Positions 46,290 to 54,987 of a stretch of 64,000 nucleotides of DNA are shown piece after piece. The DNA lies in contig NZ_BJEQ01000017.1 in assembly GCF_005405585.1 (NCBI RefSeq), positions 42,981 to 106,980 of the forward strand. Reading direction: 5' to 3'. Both the position numbers and the translations under genes were made by a program. This DNA comes from Agarivorans sp. Toyoura001 (GTDB lineage Bacteria > Pseudomonadota > Gammaproteobacteria > Enterobacterales > Celerinatantimonadaceae). The notes beneath the pieces are model-generated. The model searched no databases. It was given only the letters and a program-made list of their open reading frames with translations, and was not told the DNA's origin. Position 1 is the first letter of the stretch; the number at the start of each line of letters is the position of its first letter.

Positions 46290-46300
46290 TTGTAATACAA
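46290..46300 (-). promoter_or_regulatory. Putative GntR (FadR-type) operator of the symporter operon
   Basis: TTGTAATACAA, a perfect palindrome identical on the other strand to TTGTATTACAA at 58234 and 58969. It lies about 72 bp upstream of the symporter start and fits TNGTNNNACNA. Confidence 0.65.
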
Positions 46301-46442
46301 AAACACTTTATTCGTGATGAAGATCCAATTATTTTTCCGATACATTCAGTTGATGCGTCAAAAAGCACATAAAGCCAGCAATAACAACGAATACACAGAT
46401 CAGCAGCAACACCACAAACATAAAATATAAAGAAAGATATAT

Positions 46443-46458
46443 TGTGAGTAATCTCACT
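46443..46458 (+). promoter_or_regulatory. CRP binding site in the divergent alginate promoter
   Basis: TGTGAGTAATCTCACT matches the CRP consensus TGTGA-N6-TCACA at nine of ten defined bases. It is 81 bp from the PL17 start and 225 bp from the symporter start, a usual distance for activation of the lyase genes. Confidence 0.65.
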
Positions 46459-46492
46459 ATTTTTTGTCCGCAAGGATGAACCCACCCTTTAT

Positions 46493-46503
46493 TTGTATTA
46501 CTT
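46493..46503 (+). promoter_or_regulatory. Putative GntR operator of the PL17 operon
   Basis: TTGTATTACTT keeps nine of eleven positions of the palindrome, 35 bp before the first PL17 start. It is probably the lyase-side operator of the divergent region. Confidence 0.5.
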
Positions 46504-46538
46504 TATAGCAATAAATTAATGTATTCAGAGGTTTTTAG

Positions 46539-48677
46539 ATGCTTGCGACAACAAATGCAGTGCTACTCGACCAGCAAGAAATTACCGAGATTAGTGCGCA
46601 GCTTGGTACCAACAGCTTAATGGGTTTAAGCCTAGCTAAAATGATTAGCGATACTCAAACTTACATGGCCGCCCCTATCGAAGTACCGGGACATGGAGAA
46701 GCCGGCGGCTACGAGCACAACCGTCACAAGCAAAACTACCAATACATCAATCAGGCGGGTCGTTTATTTCTAATCACTGGCGACGAACAATACGCCAAAT
46801 TTACCGCTGAGATACTGACTGAATATGCCGACAAATACTTAGGCTTTGGCTTTCACATTCAACGCAACACCAACCCACCAGGTCGTTTGTTCCATCAGAT
46901 CCTAAATGAACATGTGTGGTTACTTTACTCAAGCTTAGGCTATAGCTGCATTAAGCACTGGTTGAATGATGAACAGCGCCAGCACATCGAAAGCAAACTA
47001 TTCCAACCTATGTTGAATATGTTCACGGTAAAATACGGTCACGATTTTGACCGCATTCATAACCATGGCTTATGGGCAGTAGCTGCGGTAGCGATTTGTG
47101 GTTTAGCCATCGATAAACCAGAGTACGTTGAAATGTCTGTGCATGGCCTTAAAGGCGATGATGTAAGTGGTGGCTTCTTAGCGCAAATTAGTCAATTGTT
47201 TGCACCTTCCGGTTACTACATGGAGGGGCCTTATTATCACCGTTATGCGATTCGCCCTCTGTGTTTATTTGCTGAAGTATTGCACCGCCATCGCCCTAGC
47301 CTAAATATTTTTGAATACAAAGACCAAGTGATTGGTAAAACCATTAAAGCCTTATTAGCCACTGCCTATCCTAATGGCGTATTCCCTGCTTTAAACGATG
47401 CGTCTTTATCTATGGGTATTAAAGACCAAGGCGTGGTGGTAGCAGTAAGTTTGGCCTACAAACATTATGGCCACGATGACAAACTGCTCGGTATGGCTAA
47501 CATTCAGCAGCAAGTGTGGATACACGGTTGTGGTTCAGCGCTTTCACAAGGCTTTGAAAAATCAACCAATACCAGCCTGCCGCATTGGCCAAGTGTTGAA
47601 TTGAACGAAGGACCAAACGGAGACCGTGGTGCTCAGGGCTTTATTCGCCTTCAAAGCCAAGACGGTGACGTAAGCCAATTAGTTATGAACTATGGCCAAC
47701 ACGGTATGGGGCATGGTCACTTTGACACCTTAGGCATTAGCTTCTTTAACCGTGGCCAAGAAGTGCTTAAAGAGTACGGTTTTGGACGCTGGGTTAACGT
47801 AGAGCCAAAATTTGGCGGACGCTACTTAGATGAAAACAAGTCTTACGCGCGCCAAACTATTGCCCATAACGCGGTGGCAGTAGACCAAGGTTGCCAAAAT
47901 GACTTTGATGTAGAAACTGCCGACGCTAAACATGGTGTTCCACATTTCTTCGAAAACCAAACCAAAGACCTGCAAGCGGTAAGTGCATTTGCCGATAACT
48001 TTTATCCTGGCGTGGACCAGCAACGCAGCTTATTGCTGATAAACGATGATGCCTTAGACGCCCCCTTGCTGTTAGATGTTTTCCGCATAAACAGTGAAGA
48101 AGAGCATAGTTACGACTACGCATTGCAATATCAAGGGCAAATAATTCGCTGTAACAGCGACTACCAAATGCATGGCGAACTCTTGCCAATGGGTAGCGAC
48201 TTTGGTTACCAGCACTTATGGAATGTTGCCCAAGGCAAAGCCGCAAACAACAGCCTTGTTAGCTGGTTACAAGGCAATAGCTACTATTCGTGGATTAGCG
48301 CCAGTGAAGCCAACGACGAGCTATTCTTTACCCGCGTTGGTGCCAATGACCCACAATATAACTTGCGTAGCGAAACCAGTCTTATTCTGCGCCGCCAAGC
48401 CAAATCGACAGTATTTGCCAACGTGTTGGAAACACATGGTTACTTTAATGAAGCCGTAGAAGCGAGTACCAATGCTCGCGGTAAAGTAACAGAAGTAAAG
48501 GTGATAGCCAGTAACGAAATAGGCACTGTGATTCAAATACTGGGCGAAAATATTCATTTCACCGTAATGCTTAGTAATCAGCGAAACATAAGCGCCGATA
48601 CTCAGCATTCTATAGAAACTAATCAACAAACTTATTGCTGGCAGGGATCTCTGGCGTTAGAAAAGAACCGAGGTTAA
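46539..48677 (+). CDS. Oligoalginate lyase, PL17 (first copy)
   Basis: A 712-aa exo-type lyase with an N-terminal (alpha/alpha) toroid and a C-terminal heparinase II/III beta-sheet domain. It lacks a signal peptide, so it acts in the cytoplasm, releasing unsaturated monouronate from alginate oligomers. Active-site residues match the Saccharophagus Alg17C pattern with a constant offset of 26: N175-H176 in HNHGLWAV and Y232 in EGPYYHRY. The C-terminal half holds GHGHFDTLGISFFNRGQEVLK. GAGG precedes the ATG. A second copy follows after 2 bp. Confidence 0.93.
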   Translation: MLATTNAVLLDQQEITEISAQLGTNSLMGLSLAKMISDTQTYMAAPIEVPGHGEAGGYEHNRHKQNYQYINQAGRLFLITGDEQYAKFTAEILTEYADKYLGFGFHIQRNTNPPGRLFHQILNEHVWLLYSSLGYSCIKHWLNDEQRQHIESKLFQPMLNMFTVKYGHDFDRIHNHGLWAVAAVAICGLAIDKPEYVEMSVHGLKGDDVSGGFLAQISQLFAPSGYYMEGPYYHRYAIRPLCLFAEVLHRHRPSLNIFEYKDQVIGKTIKALLATAYPNGVFPALNDASLSMGIKDQGVVVAVSLAYKHYGHDDKLLGMANIQQQVWIHGCGSALSQGFEKSTNTSLPHWPSVELNEGPNGDRGAQGFIRLQSQDGDVSQLVMNYGQHGMGHGHFDTLGISFFNRGQEVLKEYGFGRWVNVEPKFGGRYLDENKSYARQTIAHNAVAVDQGCQNDFDVETADAKHGVPHFFENQTKDLQAVSAFADNFYPGVDQQRSLLLINDDALDAPLLLDVFRINSEEEHSYDYALQYQGQIIRCNSDYQMHGELLPMGSDFGYQHLWNVAQGKAANNSLVSWLQGNSYYSWISASEANDELFFTRVGANDPQYNLRSETSLILRRQAKSTVFANVLETHGYFNEAVEASTNARGKVTEVKVIASNEIGTVIQILGENIHFTVMLSNQRNISADTQHSIETNQQTYCWQGSLALEKNRG

Positions 48678-48679
48678 TC

Positions 48680-50827
48680 ATGACTTACCAACCACTATTG
48701 ATAAGCTTTGAAGAAGCAAAAGAGCTCGCTAAGCAATTAAATACCGATTCACTTATTGGTCAATCTATCGCTAGCGAAATAGCCGCGTTAGAGGCATACA
48801 TGCCATTAGGCATCGAGATCCCTGGTCACGGTGAAGCCGGTGGTTACGAACATAACCGCCATAAGCAAAACTACATCCATTTAGATTTAGCCGGTCGTTT
48901 GTACCTAATTACAGAAGAACAACGCTACCTAGATTATGCGCGAAGCATGCTGGTTGAATACGCCAAGGTGTACCCTACTTTAGAGCTAAACACTAGCCGA
49001 GACACCAATCCACCAGGGCGCTTGTTTCACCAAACCTTGAACGAAAACATGTGGATGCTTTACGCCTCATGTGCCTATTCGTGTATTCGCCACAAACTCG
49101 CAGACGATGAACAAACATTGATCGAAAATGATTTGTTCAAATTGATGATTGAATTGTTTGTTGACGTTTATGCCCATGATTTTGACATAGTACATAACCA
49201 TGGTTTGTGGGCAGTAGCAGGGGTAGGTATTTGTGGCTATGCCATTCAAGACCAAGCCAGTGTAGATAAAGCCTTATACGGTTTAAAAGGCGATAGCGTA
49301 AGTGGCGGCTTTATTGCCCAACTTACTCAATTATTTTCGCCAGACGGTTACTACATGGAAGGCCCTTACTATCACCGCTTTTCGCTGCGTCCAATCTTTT
49401 TGTTTGCCGAAGCCATTGAACGTCGCCAACCAGAAATTGGTATTTATCAGTTAAAAGACCAAGTGATTAAAACCACCACTTACGCGGTAATGTCTACCGC
49501 CTTTCCAAATGGTGTACTGCCAGCGCTTAATGATTCCTCTAAATCTATGGACATTAATGACGAAGGCATTTTGATTGCGACCAGCATGTGCTTTAGCCGT
49601 TACCAACGTGACGCAAACTTGGTTGCTATGGCTAAACACCAAAACAAAGTGTGGGTACACGCCTCGGGCGCTAGCTTGTCTGATGCCAGCAATAACGCTG
49701 CAAACTTAGGCGGTTTTAACTGGGGCAGTTTAGTGTTAACAGACGGCGCTGAAGGCGATCGCGGCGGCGTGGCGATTTTACGCCACCGTGACACTAGGCA
49801 AGACGACAGCATGGCGCTTCTATGGTTTGGCCAACACGGCAGTGATCATAAACTTCACTCGGCGCTAGACCACGGCCACTTTGATGGCCTGCACTTCAAC
49901 CTATTTAATCGTGGCCAAGAAGTGCTTCACGATTACGGTTATGGCCGCTGGGTAAACATTGAGCCTAAATTCGGTGGTCGCTACATTCCTGAAAACAAAA
50001 GCTACGCTAAGCAAACGATTGCCCATAATACCGTGGTGGTTGATTTCCAAAGCCAAAACCAAGGTGACACAGCAACCGCTGAACAAAAGTGGGGAGAGAA
50101 ACATTTCTTCGTAAGCGGCAACAGCAAATTACAAGCGATGAGTGCGTTTGTACGTAACTACTACCCAGGTGTAGACCAACAACGCAGCGTTATAATGTTT
50201 GAAGCGGAAGGCTTTACTAAGCCATTAGTGCTAGATTTATTCCGCTTGGTGAGTGAGCAAGAACATAACTACGACTATACCCTGCACTACTCTGGTCACT
50301 TTATTAACAGCGATTTTAACTACCAATGCAAAGCCACGTTAAAACCCTTGGGCGACGCACACGGTTACCAGCACTTGTGGCATCAAGCGACTGCAGAGGT
50401 AAACAACTCAAGCCTAATGACATGGTTACAAGGCAACAGTTATTACTCAGTAATAAGCTCAGCAACAGCGAACAGCCAAGTGATAATGGCGCGCACTGGC
50501 GCCAATGATGCTGACTTTAATTTACGCAGCGAGCCAGTACTGATACTTCGCCAGAAAGCTAAAGATCATTTATTTGCTAATGTATTTGAAACTCACGGCT
50601 ACTTTAATGAAGCCATTGAAGCCAGCACTGAGGCACGCGGCCAAGTAAGTGCCGTAGAGGTTCTCACTCATAATAAAGTGGCGTCAGCGGTTGCGATTCA
50701 TCTGGTGTCGGGTAAACACATTACGGTATGTGTGTCTAACCAAGCCAATGTAAAAAAAGACACTCAGCATCAGCTAGAAGTTGACGGTAAAATCCTGCGC
50801 TGGAGTGGTCCTGTATTCATTGCATAA
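48680..50827 (+). CDS. Oligoalginate lyase, PL17 (second copy)
   Basis: A 715-aa paralogue of the preceding gene, similar along its whole length. It keeps N173-H174 and Y230. It carries insertions around HDSMALLWFGQHGSDHKLHS before DHGHFDGLHFNLFNRG. There is no signal peptide. The ATG at 48680, just after the first stop, has GAGG seven bases upstream and gives MTYQPLLISFEEAKEL, aligned to copy one. Two PL17 copies may divide M-rich and G-rich oligomers, which is inference. A terminator follows. Confidence 0.93.
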   Translation: MTYQPLLISFEEAKELAKQLNTDSLIGQSIASEIAALEAYMPLGIEIPGHGEAGGYEHNRHKQNYIHLDLAGRLYLITEEQRYLDYARSMLVEYAKVYPTLELNTSRDTNPPGRLFHQTLNENMWMLYASCAYSCIRHKLADDEQTLIENDLFKLMIELFVDVYAHDFDIVHNHGLWAVAGVGICGYAIQDQASVDKALYGLKGDSVSGGFIAQLTQLFSPDGYYMEGPYYHRFSLRPIFLFAEAIERRQPEIGIYQLKDQVIKTTTYAVMSTAFPNGVLPALNDSSKSMDINDEGILIATSMCFSRYQRDANLVAMAKHQNKVWVHASGASLSDASNNAANLGGFNWGSLVLTDGAEGDRGGVAILRHRDTRQDDSMALLWFGQHGSDHKLHSALDHGHFDGLHFNLFNRGQEVLHDYGYGRWVNIEPKFGGRYIPENKSYAKQTIAHNTVVVDFQSQNQGDTATAEQKWGEKHFFVSGNSKLQAMSAFVRNYYPGVDQQRSVIMFEAEGFTKPLVLDLFRLVSEQEHNYDYTLHYSGHFINSDFNYQCKATLKPLGDAHGYQHLWHQATAEVNNSSLMTWLQGNSYYSVISSATANSQVIMARTGANDADFNLRSEPVLILRQKAKDHLFANVFETHGYFNEAIEASTEARGQVSAVEVLTHNKVASAVAIHLVSGKHITVCVSNQANVKKDTQHQLEVDGKILRWSGPVFIA

Positions 50828-50850
50828 CAATTATTATGTAAGCGCTTATA

Positions 50851-50878
50851 AAGCCTCGCTATCGCGAGGCTTTCTCTT
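50851..50878 (+). terminator. Terminator of the PL17 operon
   Basis: A 9-bp stem AAGCCTCGC/GCGAGGCTT with a 4-nt loop, then TTCTCTTATT. Confidence 0.85.
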
Positions 50879-51268
50879 ATTCAACACTTATATTCAGATT
50901 CTAACTAGACAATAGCTTACTGATATAACGACACTTTCTACTGGTTGTTCGTAACCACTCCATTCGCCAATAACTCCTCATACAACGAAAAACTGAAGCG
51001 GGCTAATGGACGACATTCTGGAACATCGCTTCACTCCGCGCTTAGAAAACCTAACAAACCTTCTCGTCATAAAAAATTCACACTGTGAAATAGCATAATC
51101 AAAGACTTAGCAGAGTGTTCACTATTTAAACGACAAATTTAACCCAAATGGGGAATGGCTCATTTTCTAAACGAAAGATATTCTGCAGCTATACCTAATT
51201 AGGTATGACAATAAATCAGTTCATTGTCACTAGCACGGATGCTTAATATCAAGGAATGAGGTAATGAT
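50879..51268. other. Intergenic region after the PL17 operon
   Basis: About 390 bp with no convincing frame, repeat or operator. The promoter of the small membrane protein is presumably near the right end. Confidence 0.4.
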
Positions 51269-51607
51269 ATGACTGTAGTAATCACTCTCGCACTGCTCAC
51301 TTTAATCATGTTGGCACCAATTAAAATTGGCACTCAAGTATTAAAAATAGAACGCTCAGGCATGGATGTATGCTTTGTTGCGGTCATCTTGGCCATTGCA
51401 GCAGGCATGCTAACCGATATAGTCATTGGCCAAGGGTTCTTCCCCACTTTGGTAGCAATAGTGGTAACCAGTATTTTATTTTCACTGTTGTTTAAAACCA
51501 CTGCAGTTGCAGGATTTGTTTTAGCCTTATTATCCACCGGGATCCAGCTACTATTCACCGTAGCAATTGTGGCATTTGGTGTGGCTATTGCGTATACCCT
51601 CTCTTAA
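51269..51607 (+). CDS. Small polytopic membrane protein, unknown
   Basis: 112 aa with about four hydrophobic helices: 1-20, 35-52, 55-75 and 78-110. Few charges are present (KIERSGMD loop). There is no family that I recognise. GAGGTAATGAT precedes the ATG, and an intrinsic terminator follows directly, so it is a complete single-gene unit. Confidence 0.7.
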   Translation: MTVVITLALLTLIMLAPIKIGTQVLKIERSGMDVCFVAVILAIAAGMLTDIVIGQGFFPTLVAIVVTSILFSLLFKTTAVAGFVLALLSTGIQLLFTVAIVAFGVAIAYTLS

Positions 51608-51626
51608 CTGGTACTTGTCTCCTAAG

Positions 51627-51654
51627 AAAAGGAAGCGTCTCGCTTCCTTTTTTA
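51627..51654 (+). terminator. Terminator after the small membrane protein gene
   Basis: A stem AAAAGGAAGCG with CGCTTCCTTTT and a 3-nt loop, followed by TTATTT. Confidence 0.9.
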
Positions 51655-51827
51655 TTTCCAAATTTTCTCTCAGTTACAACAAGTTGCTAACCCTATCGCA
51701 GCACACTTTGGCTTACAAAACCTCGCATCTTAAACGTATCACCGCTAACATTAAGGTAACAACATTGTTAAATTGATATAGAAATTGCAATCAGGTTTAA
51801 AACCATTGCTTGAATATCAGGGATGAG

Positions 51828-53453
51828 ATGAAAAAGTTAACCTTTAGCGCCTTGTTATTTTCGCTGGCGAGCACCAGCGGTTTTGCAGAACAACAAACCG
51901 GTCCAAGGCTCGTGGCCTATCGCGACACTTATATTCTACTCGGAAAATATAACCCTAACCCGCCTGATCTTGGTGACTATTCTTCGGCCTTAGCCACAAA
52001 AGAAGCTGACGGTAATCGCGGTATCGATAACTTAGAAACCGAGTTTCAAATCAGTGGTAAGTTGATTGTTGGCGAGAGCCTGTTTAGCCAGCGGGACTAC
52101 TTTAGTATTGCCTATACTCAACGAAGCTTTTGGCAAGTATACAACAAACCATTCTCTTCCCCTTTTCGCGATACCAACTATGAACCCGAGCTAATTTATA
52201 CTTGGCGACCTGATAATTTTGCTATTGACGCGAATAAATGGCACCTGCGCTCAGCCAGTTTTGGTTTTAGCCATCAAGCCAATGGCTCTTATGGCGAGTT
52301 TGACCGCTCTTGGGAGCGGATTTATGCTCAGTTTGATGCATCCTACAACGACTGGTTGTTCTCCGCTAAACCTTGGATCCCGATAGGCCCTGAAGTTAAT
52401 AATGGCGGAGACTTTACCGATTATTACGGATACGGCGAAGTTTCTGTAGCTTACTTGTTTGGTGACAACCAATGTAACCATCGCGTCAGCGCTATGGGCA
52501 GAAACAACTTAAAGTCTGATAACAAAGGCGCAATAGATTTACGCTTTGCCTATTGTATAACGCCAGCGTTTTCGCTTTATGCCAAGTACTTTAATGGCTA
52601 TGGTGAATCGATGCTTGATTACAACATTCACAATCAATCCTTCGGCTTAGGAGTAGCATTAAACCGAATTGGTGATAGACGCGAAATGATGTCTGATAGC
52701 AGCCAATGGACATTTGCTGGCATGAGCATATTTAGAGATAGTTATATTCTGCCTTTCAAGTACAACCCTTCCCCATCGGTTCCCGACTTGGCAGGAGGCG
52801 TTCCAGGCCAGCAGCCCGACAAAGTAGAAGTGGAGTTCCAGTTTAGCTTTCGCTTAACCATGCCCTTCAACTTGTTTACCGACACCGACAACCTCAGCTT
52901 TGCGTATACCCAACAAACCTTTTGGCAACCTTATGAACGCTCTGGCGATTCAGTGAGGGAAACTAACTACGAGCCCGAGTTTTTCTATCAGTGGAACAGC
53001 AAAAAAGAGGCGCGCAGCTCGGCTTGGTCGCCAGAATGGATACGTTTAGGTTTAGTGCATGAATCTAACGGTCAGACCCAAATACGTTCTCGTTCGTGGA
53101 ATCGCATATATACCGAGTTTAGCTTTGACGCTAAACCAGTCACTATTGCTGTAAAACCTTGGTATCGGTTTGAGGAAACAGCGGAAGAAGATGACAACCC
53201 CAATATGGAAGATTATTACGGTTACGGAGAGCTCACAGCCAAATGGCAAATCAATGACCGACATCGCTTAAGCTTTTTAGGCCGGAATAACCTAAAAAGC
53301 GACAACAAGGGCGCGGTAGACCTACGTTGGTCTTACGGAATTACCCAAGAATTAGCGCTGTATCTTAAGTATTTTAATGGTTACGGCGAATCACTCATTG
53401 ACTACAACAAACATAACAAAAGTCTGGGGATAGGTTTCGCTATCAACCAATAA
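51828..53453 (+). CDS. Double-length outer-membrane phospholipase A, N-terminal copy catalytically dead
   Basis: 541 aa with signal peptide MKKLTFSALLFSLASTSGFA. Two full OMPLA (PldA, phospholipase A1) domains follow in tandem, about 28-280 and 293-541; normal OMPLA has one. Both show RDTYIL, YEPE, DYYGYGE, GRNNLKSDNKGA and YFNGYGES. In E. coli OMPLA the active residues are H142, S144 and N156. The second copy has H411-E-S413 and N425 and the calcium-site Ser S421, all intact. In the first copy His149 remains, but the Ser position is A151, the Asn position is E163 and the calcium-site Ser is D159. ATG 51828 is chosen because AGGGA precedes it. Confidence 0.9.
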   Translation: MKKLTFSALLFSLASTSGFAEQQTGPRLVAYRDTYILLGKYNPNPPDLGDYSSALATKEADGNRGIDNLETEFQISGKLIVGESLFSQRDYFSIAYTQRSFWQVYNKPFSSPFRDTNYEPELIYTWRPDNFAIDANKWHLRSASFGFSHQANGSYGEFDRSWERIYAQFDASYNDWLFSAKPWIPIGPEVNNGGDFTDYYGYGEVSVAYLFGDNQCNHRVSAMGRNNLKSDNKGAIDLRFAYCITPAFSLYAKYFNGYGESMLDYNIHNQSFGLGVALNRIGDRREMMSDSSQWTFAGMSIFRDSYILPFKYNPSPSVPDLAGGVPGQQPDKVEVEFQFSFRLTMPFNLFTDTDNLSFAYTQQTFWQPYERSGDSVRETNYEPEFFYQWNSKKEARSSAWSPEWIRLGLVHESNGQTQIRSRSWNRIYTEFSFDAKPVTIAVKPWYRFEETAEEDDNPNMEDYYGYGELTAKWQINDRHRLSFLGRNNLKSDNKGAVDLRWSYGITQELALYLKYFNGYGESLIDYNKHNKSLGIGFAINQ

Positions 53454-53511
53454 TCTCGTTGCTAGCAACAAACTGGTGGGCGTTAAAGTCCCCTCTCTTC
53501 TATTCACTTTT

Positions 53512-53538
53512 CCAAACGCCAACTATATTGGCGTTTGG
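53512..53538 (+). terminator. Hairpin after the tandem phospholipase gene
   Basis: An 11-bp perfect stem CCAAACGCCAA/TTGGCGTTTGG with a 5-nt loop, 60 bp after the stop. No T run follows, so it is a hairpin of terminator type but uncertain efficiency. Confidence 0.5.
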
Positions 53539-53771
53539 ACTGTTGGAATCACAAAACCTAGCAGACTACCCCGAAGCCCCACTCATATGCTTAACAATAA
53601 ACCCTTTGTTGTATTAAATATGTTAATAACTTTATTCTCAACAGCAAACGCTTTACTATGCCTGCCACAAAATGCGGTTTAGGTCTAATCAGCAGTTGCC
53701 ATTTCATAGCAGTGTTATTTGAGCACCAAGACTTAAGCGTAAACTGAGTTCCCATACAAGCAGAGAATCAC
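53539..53771. other. Intergenic region before the desaturase-like gene
   Basis: About 230 bp; a 68-codon frame crosses it without a ribosome site or protein-like composition. It is presumed to be the promoter of the next gene. Confidence 0.4.
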
Positions 53772-54938
53772 ATGGATAGTGAGTACGACTACAAACCACG
53801 TACCGTTTCAAAAAATGTAGACAAAGAATTTCGTTTAGGTGAAGGACGAATCAGCGGATTTTGCTCATTATTTCTAGGAATACTCAGCCTTTTAGCGGTT
53901 ATTGCTTACCTATATCCTTCCATGCTGACTACCACCGAGTTAAGAAAAATCTATGACGCGGAGCAGTTACAACAGGTGCTTAAATACGGTATGTATACGT
54001 CAATCGTATTAGGTATTCTGACATTTTTGCTCAATAAAGGTGCTTACAAATATTTGGGTATTTCGGGAATACTATTTACAGCGGTCGCTTTGTTGTTAGG
54101 TGGATACAGAATTCCTGTAGGCCCCGTTGAACCCGCCGCGCTATCACTGGGGATTGATTGGTTAATCTTGGCATTTTTAGGTTCCATCTTCATATTTTTA
54201 AGCTTAGAGAAGTTATTCCCCAAGTACCGAAATCAATTAATCATGAGGCCTGAATGGGATGTAGACTTGTTCTACTTTTCTTTTAATCACCTCGCTATTT
54301 CGGCCATACTCGTTTTTGCCAACTACCATGTCAGTCACTTTGACTGGGCTGTTAGCGCCAGCTTTCAAGAAAACATTCGAAGCATACCTACCATTGTACA
54401 GTTCGTCGTTATCGTGATTAGCGCTGATTTAGTTTTATATTGGGAGCATCGTGCTTATCACGAGTTCACAGTTTTGTGGCCTATTCATGCGGTTCATCAT
54501 TCGATTGAAAATATTGATTGGCTAGCCGGTTCGCGAGGACATTTCGTTCAAGTATTCTCAGAACGAGCGATGGTAATGATTCCTCTCTACTTATTGGGCG
54601 TTGATCAGGCTGCGCTGAATATATACGTTACCTTCGCCGCGCTGCAAGCAGTACTTATCCATTGTAATTTGGGTATTTCATTTGGACCACTAAAGTACAT
54701 ATTGGTTACGCCGCAATTCCATCACTGGCACCATAGTTCGGAAAAACCGGCTATTGATACTAATTATTCTGCGCATACCGTGTTATTCGACCGCTTATTC
54801 AAGACTTATCATTTTCCCAAACAACATTGGCCAGCAAGTTACGGCACAACCCAACGATTGCCTCGGACAGTAATAGGACAAACTCTTTACCCGCTCAAAG
54901 TGTGGCTAAAAAGACTAAAGACCAAACACACAGCTTAG
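53772..54938 (+). CDS. Sterol desaturase / fatty-acid hydroxylase family membrane protein
   Basis: 388 aa. The N-terminal half has about four to five membrane helices (about 33-50, 72-88, 94-112, 125-145, 170-185). The di-iron histidine box follows: WEHRAYHEF, PIHAVHHSIENI and FHHWHHS, then a late YSAHTVLFDRLF. These match the fatty-acid hydroxylase superfamily (PF04116), which oxidises membrane lipids or sterol-like compounds. The substrate is unknown. It lies after the tandem phospholipase but has its own spacing of about 320 bp. Confidence 0.88.
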   Translation: MDSEYDYKPRTVSKNVDKEFRLGEGRISGFCSLFLGILSLLAVIAYLYPSMLTTTELRKIYDAEQLQQVLKYGMYTSIVLGILTFLLNKGAYKYLGISGILFTAVALLLGGYRIPVGPVEPAALSLGIDWLILAFLGSIFIFLSLEKLFPKYRNQLIMRPEWDVDLFYFSFNHLAISAILVFANYHVSHFDWAVSASFQENIRSIPTIVQFVVIVISADLVLYWEHRAYHEFTVLWPIHAVHHSIENIDWLAGSRGHFVQVFSERAMVMIPLYLLGVDQAALNIYVTFAALQAVLIHCNLGISFGPLKYILVTPQFHHWHHSSEKPAIDTNYSAHTVLFDRLFKTYHFPKQHWPASYGTTQRLPRTVIGQTLYPLKVWLKRLKTKHTA

Positions 54939-54947
54939 GCTACAGAC

Positions 54948-54987
54948 CGCTTATTCCGCTTTGCTTAACCAGCGGAATGAGCGTTTT
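54948..54987 (+). terminator. Terminator embedded in the 3' end of the convergent gene
   Basis: A 13-bp stem CGCTTATTCCGCT with AGCGGAATGAGCG (one wobble) around a 10-nt loop, then TTTT. It terminates the desaturase-like transcript inside the last codons of the DUF4336 gene. Confidence 0.6.

Noticed and set aside
53476..53682. 68-codon plus-strand frame after the tandem phospholipase
   Set aside because: It crosses a perfect terminator-like hairpin, lacks a ribosome site and has no protein-like pattern.
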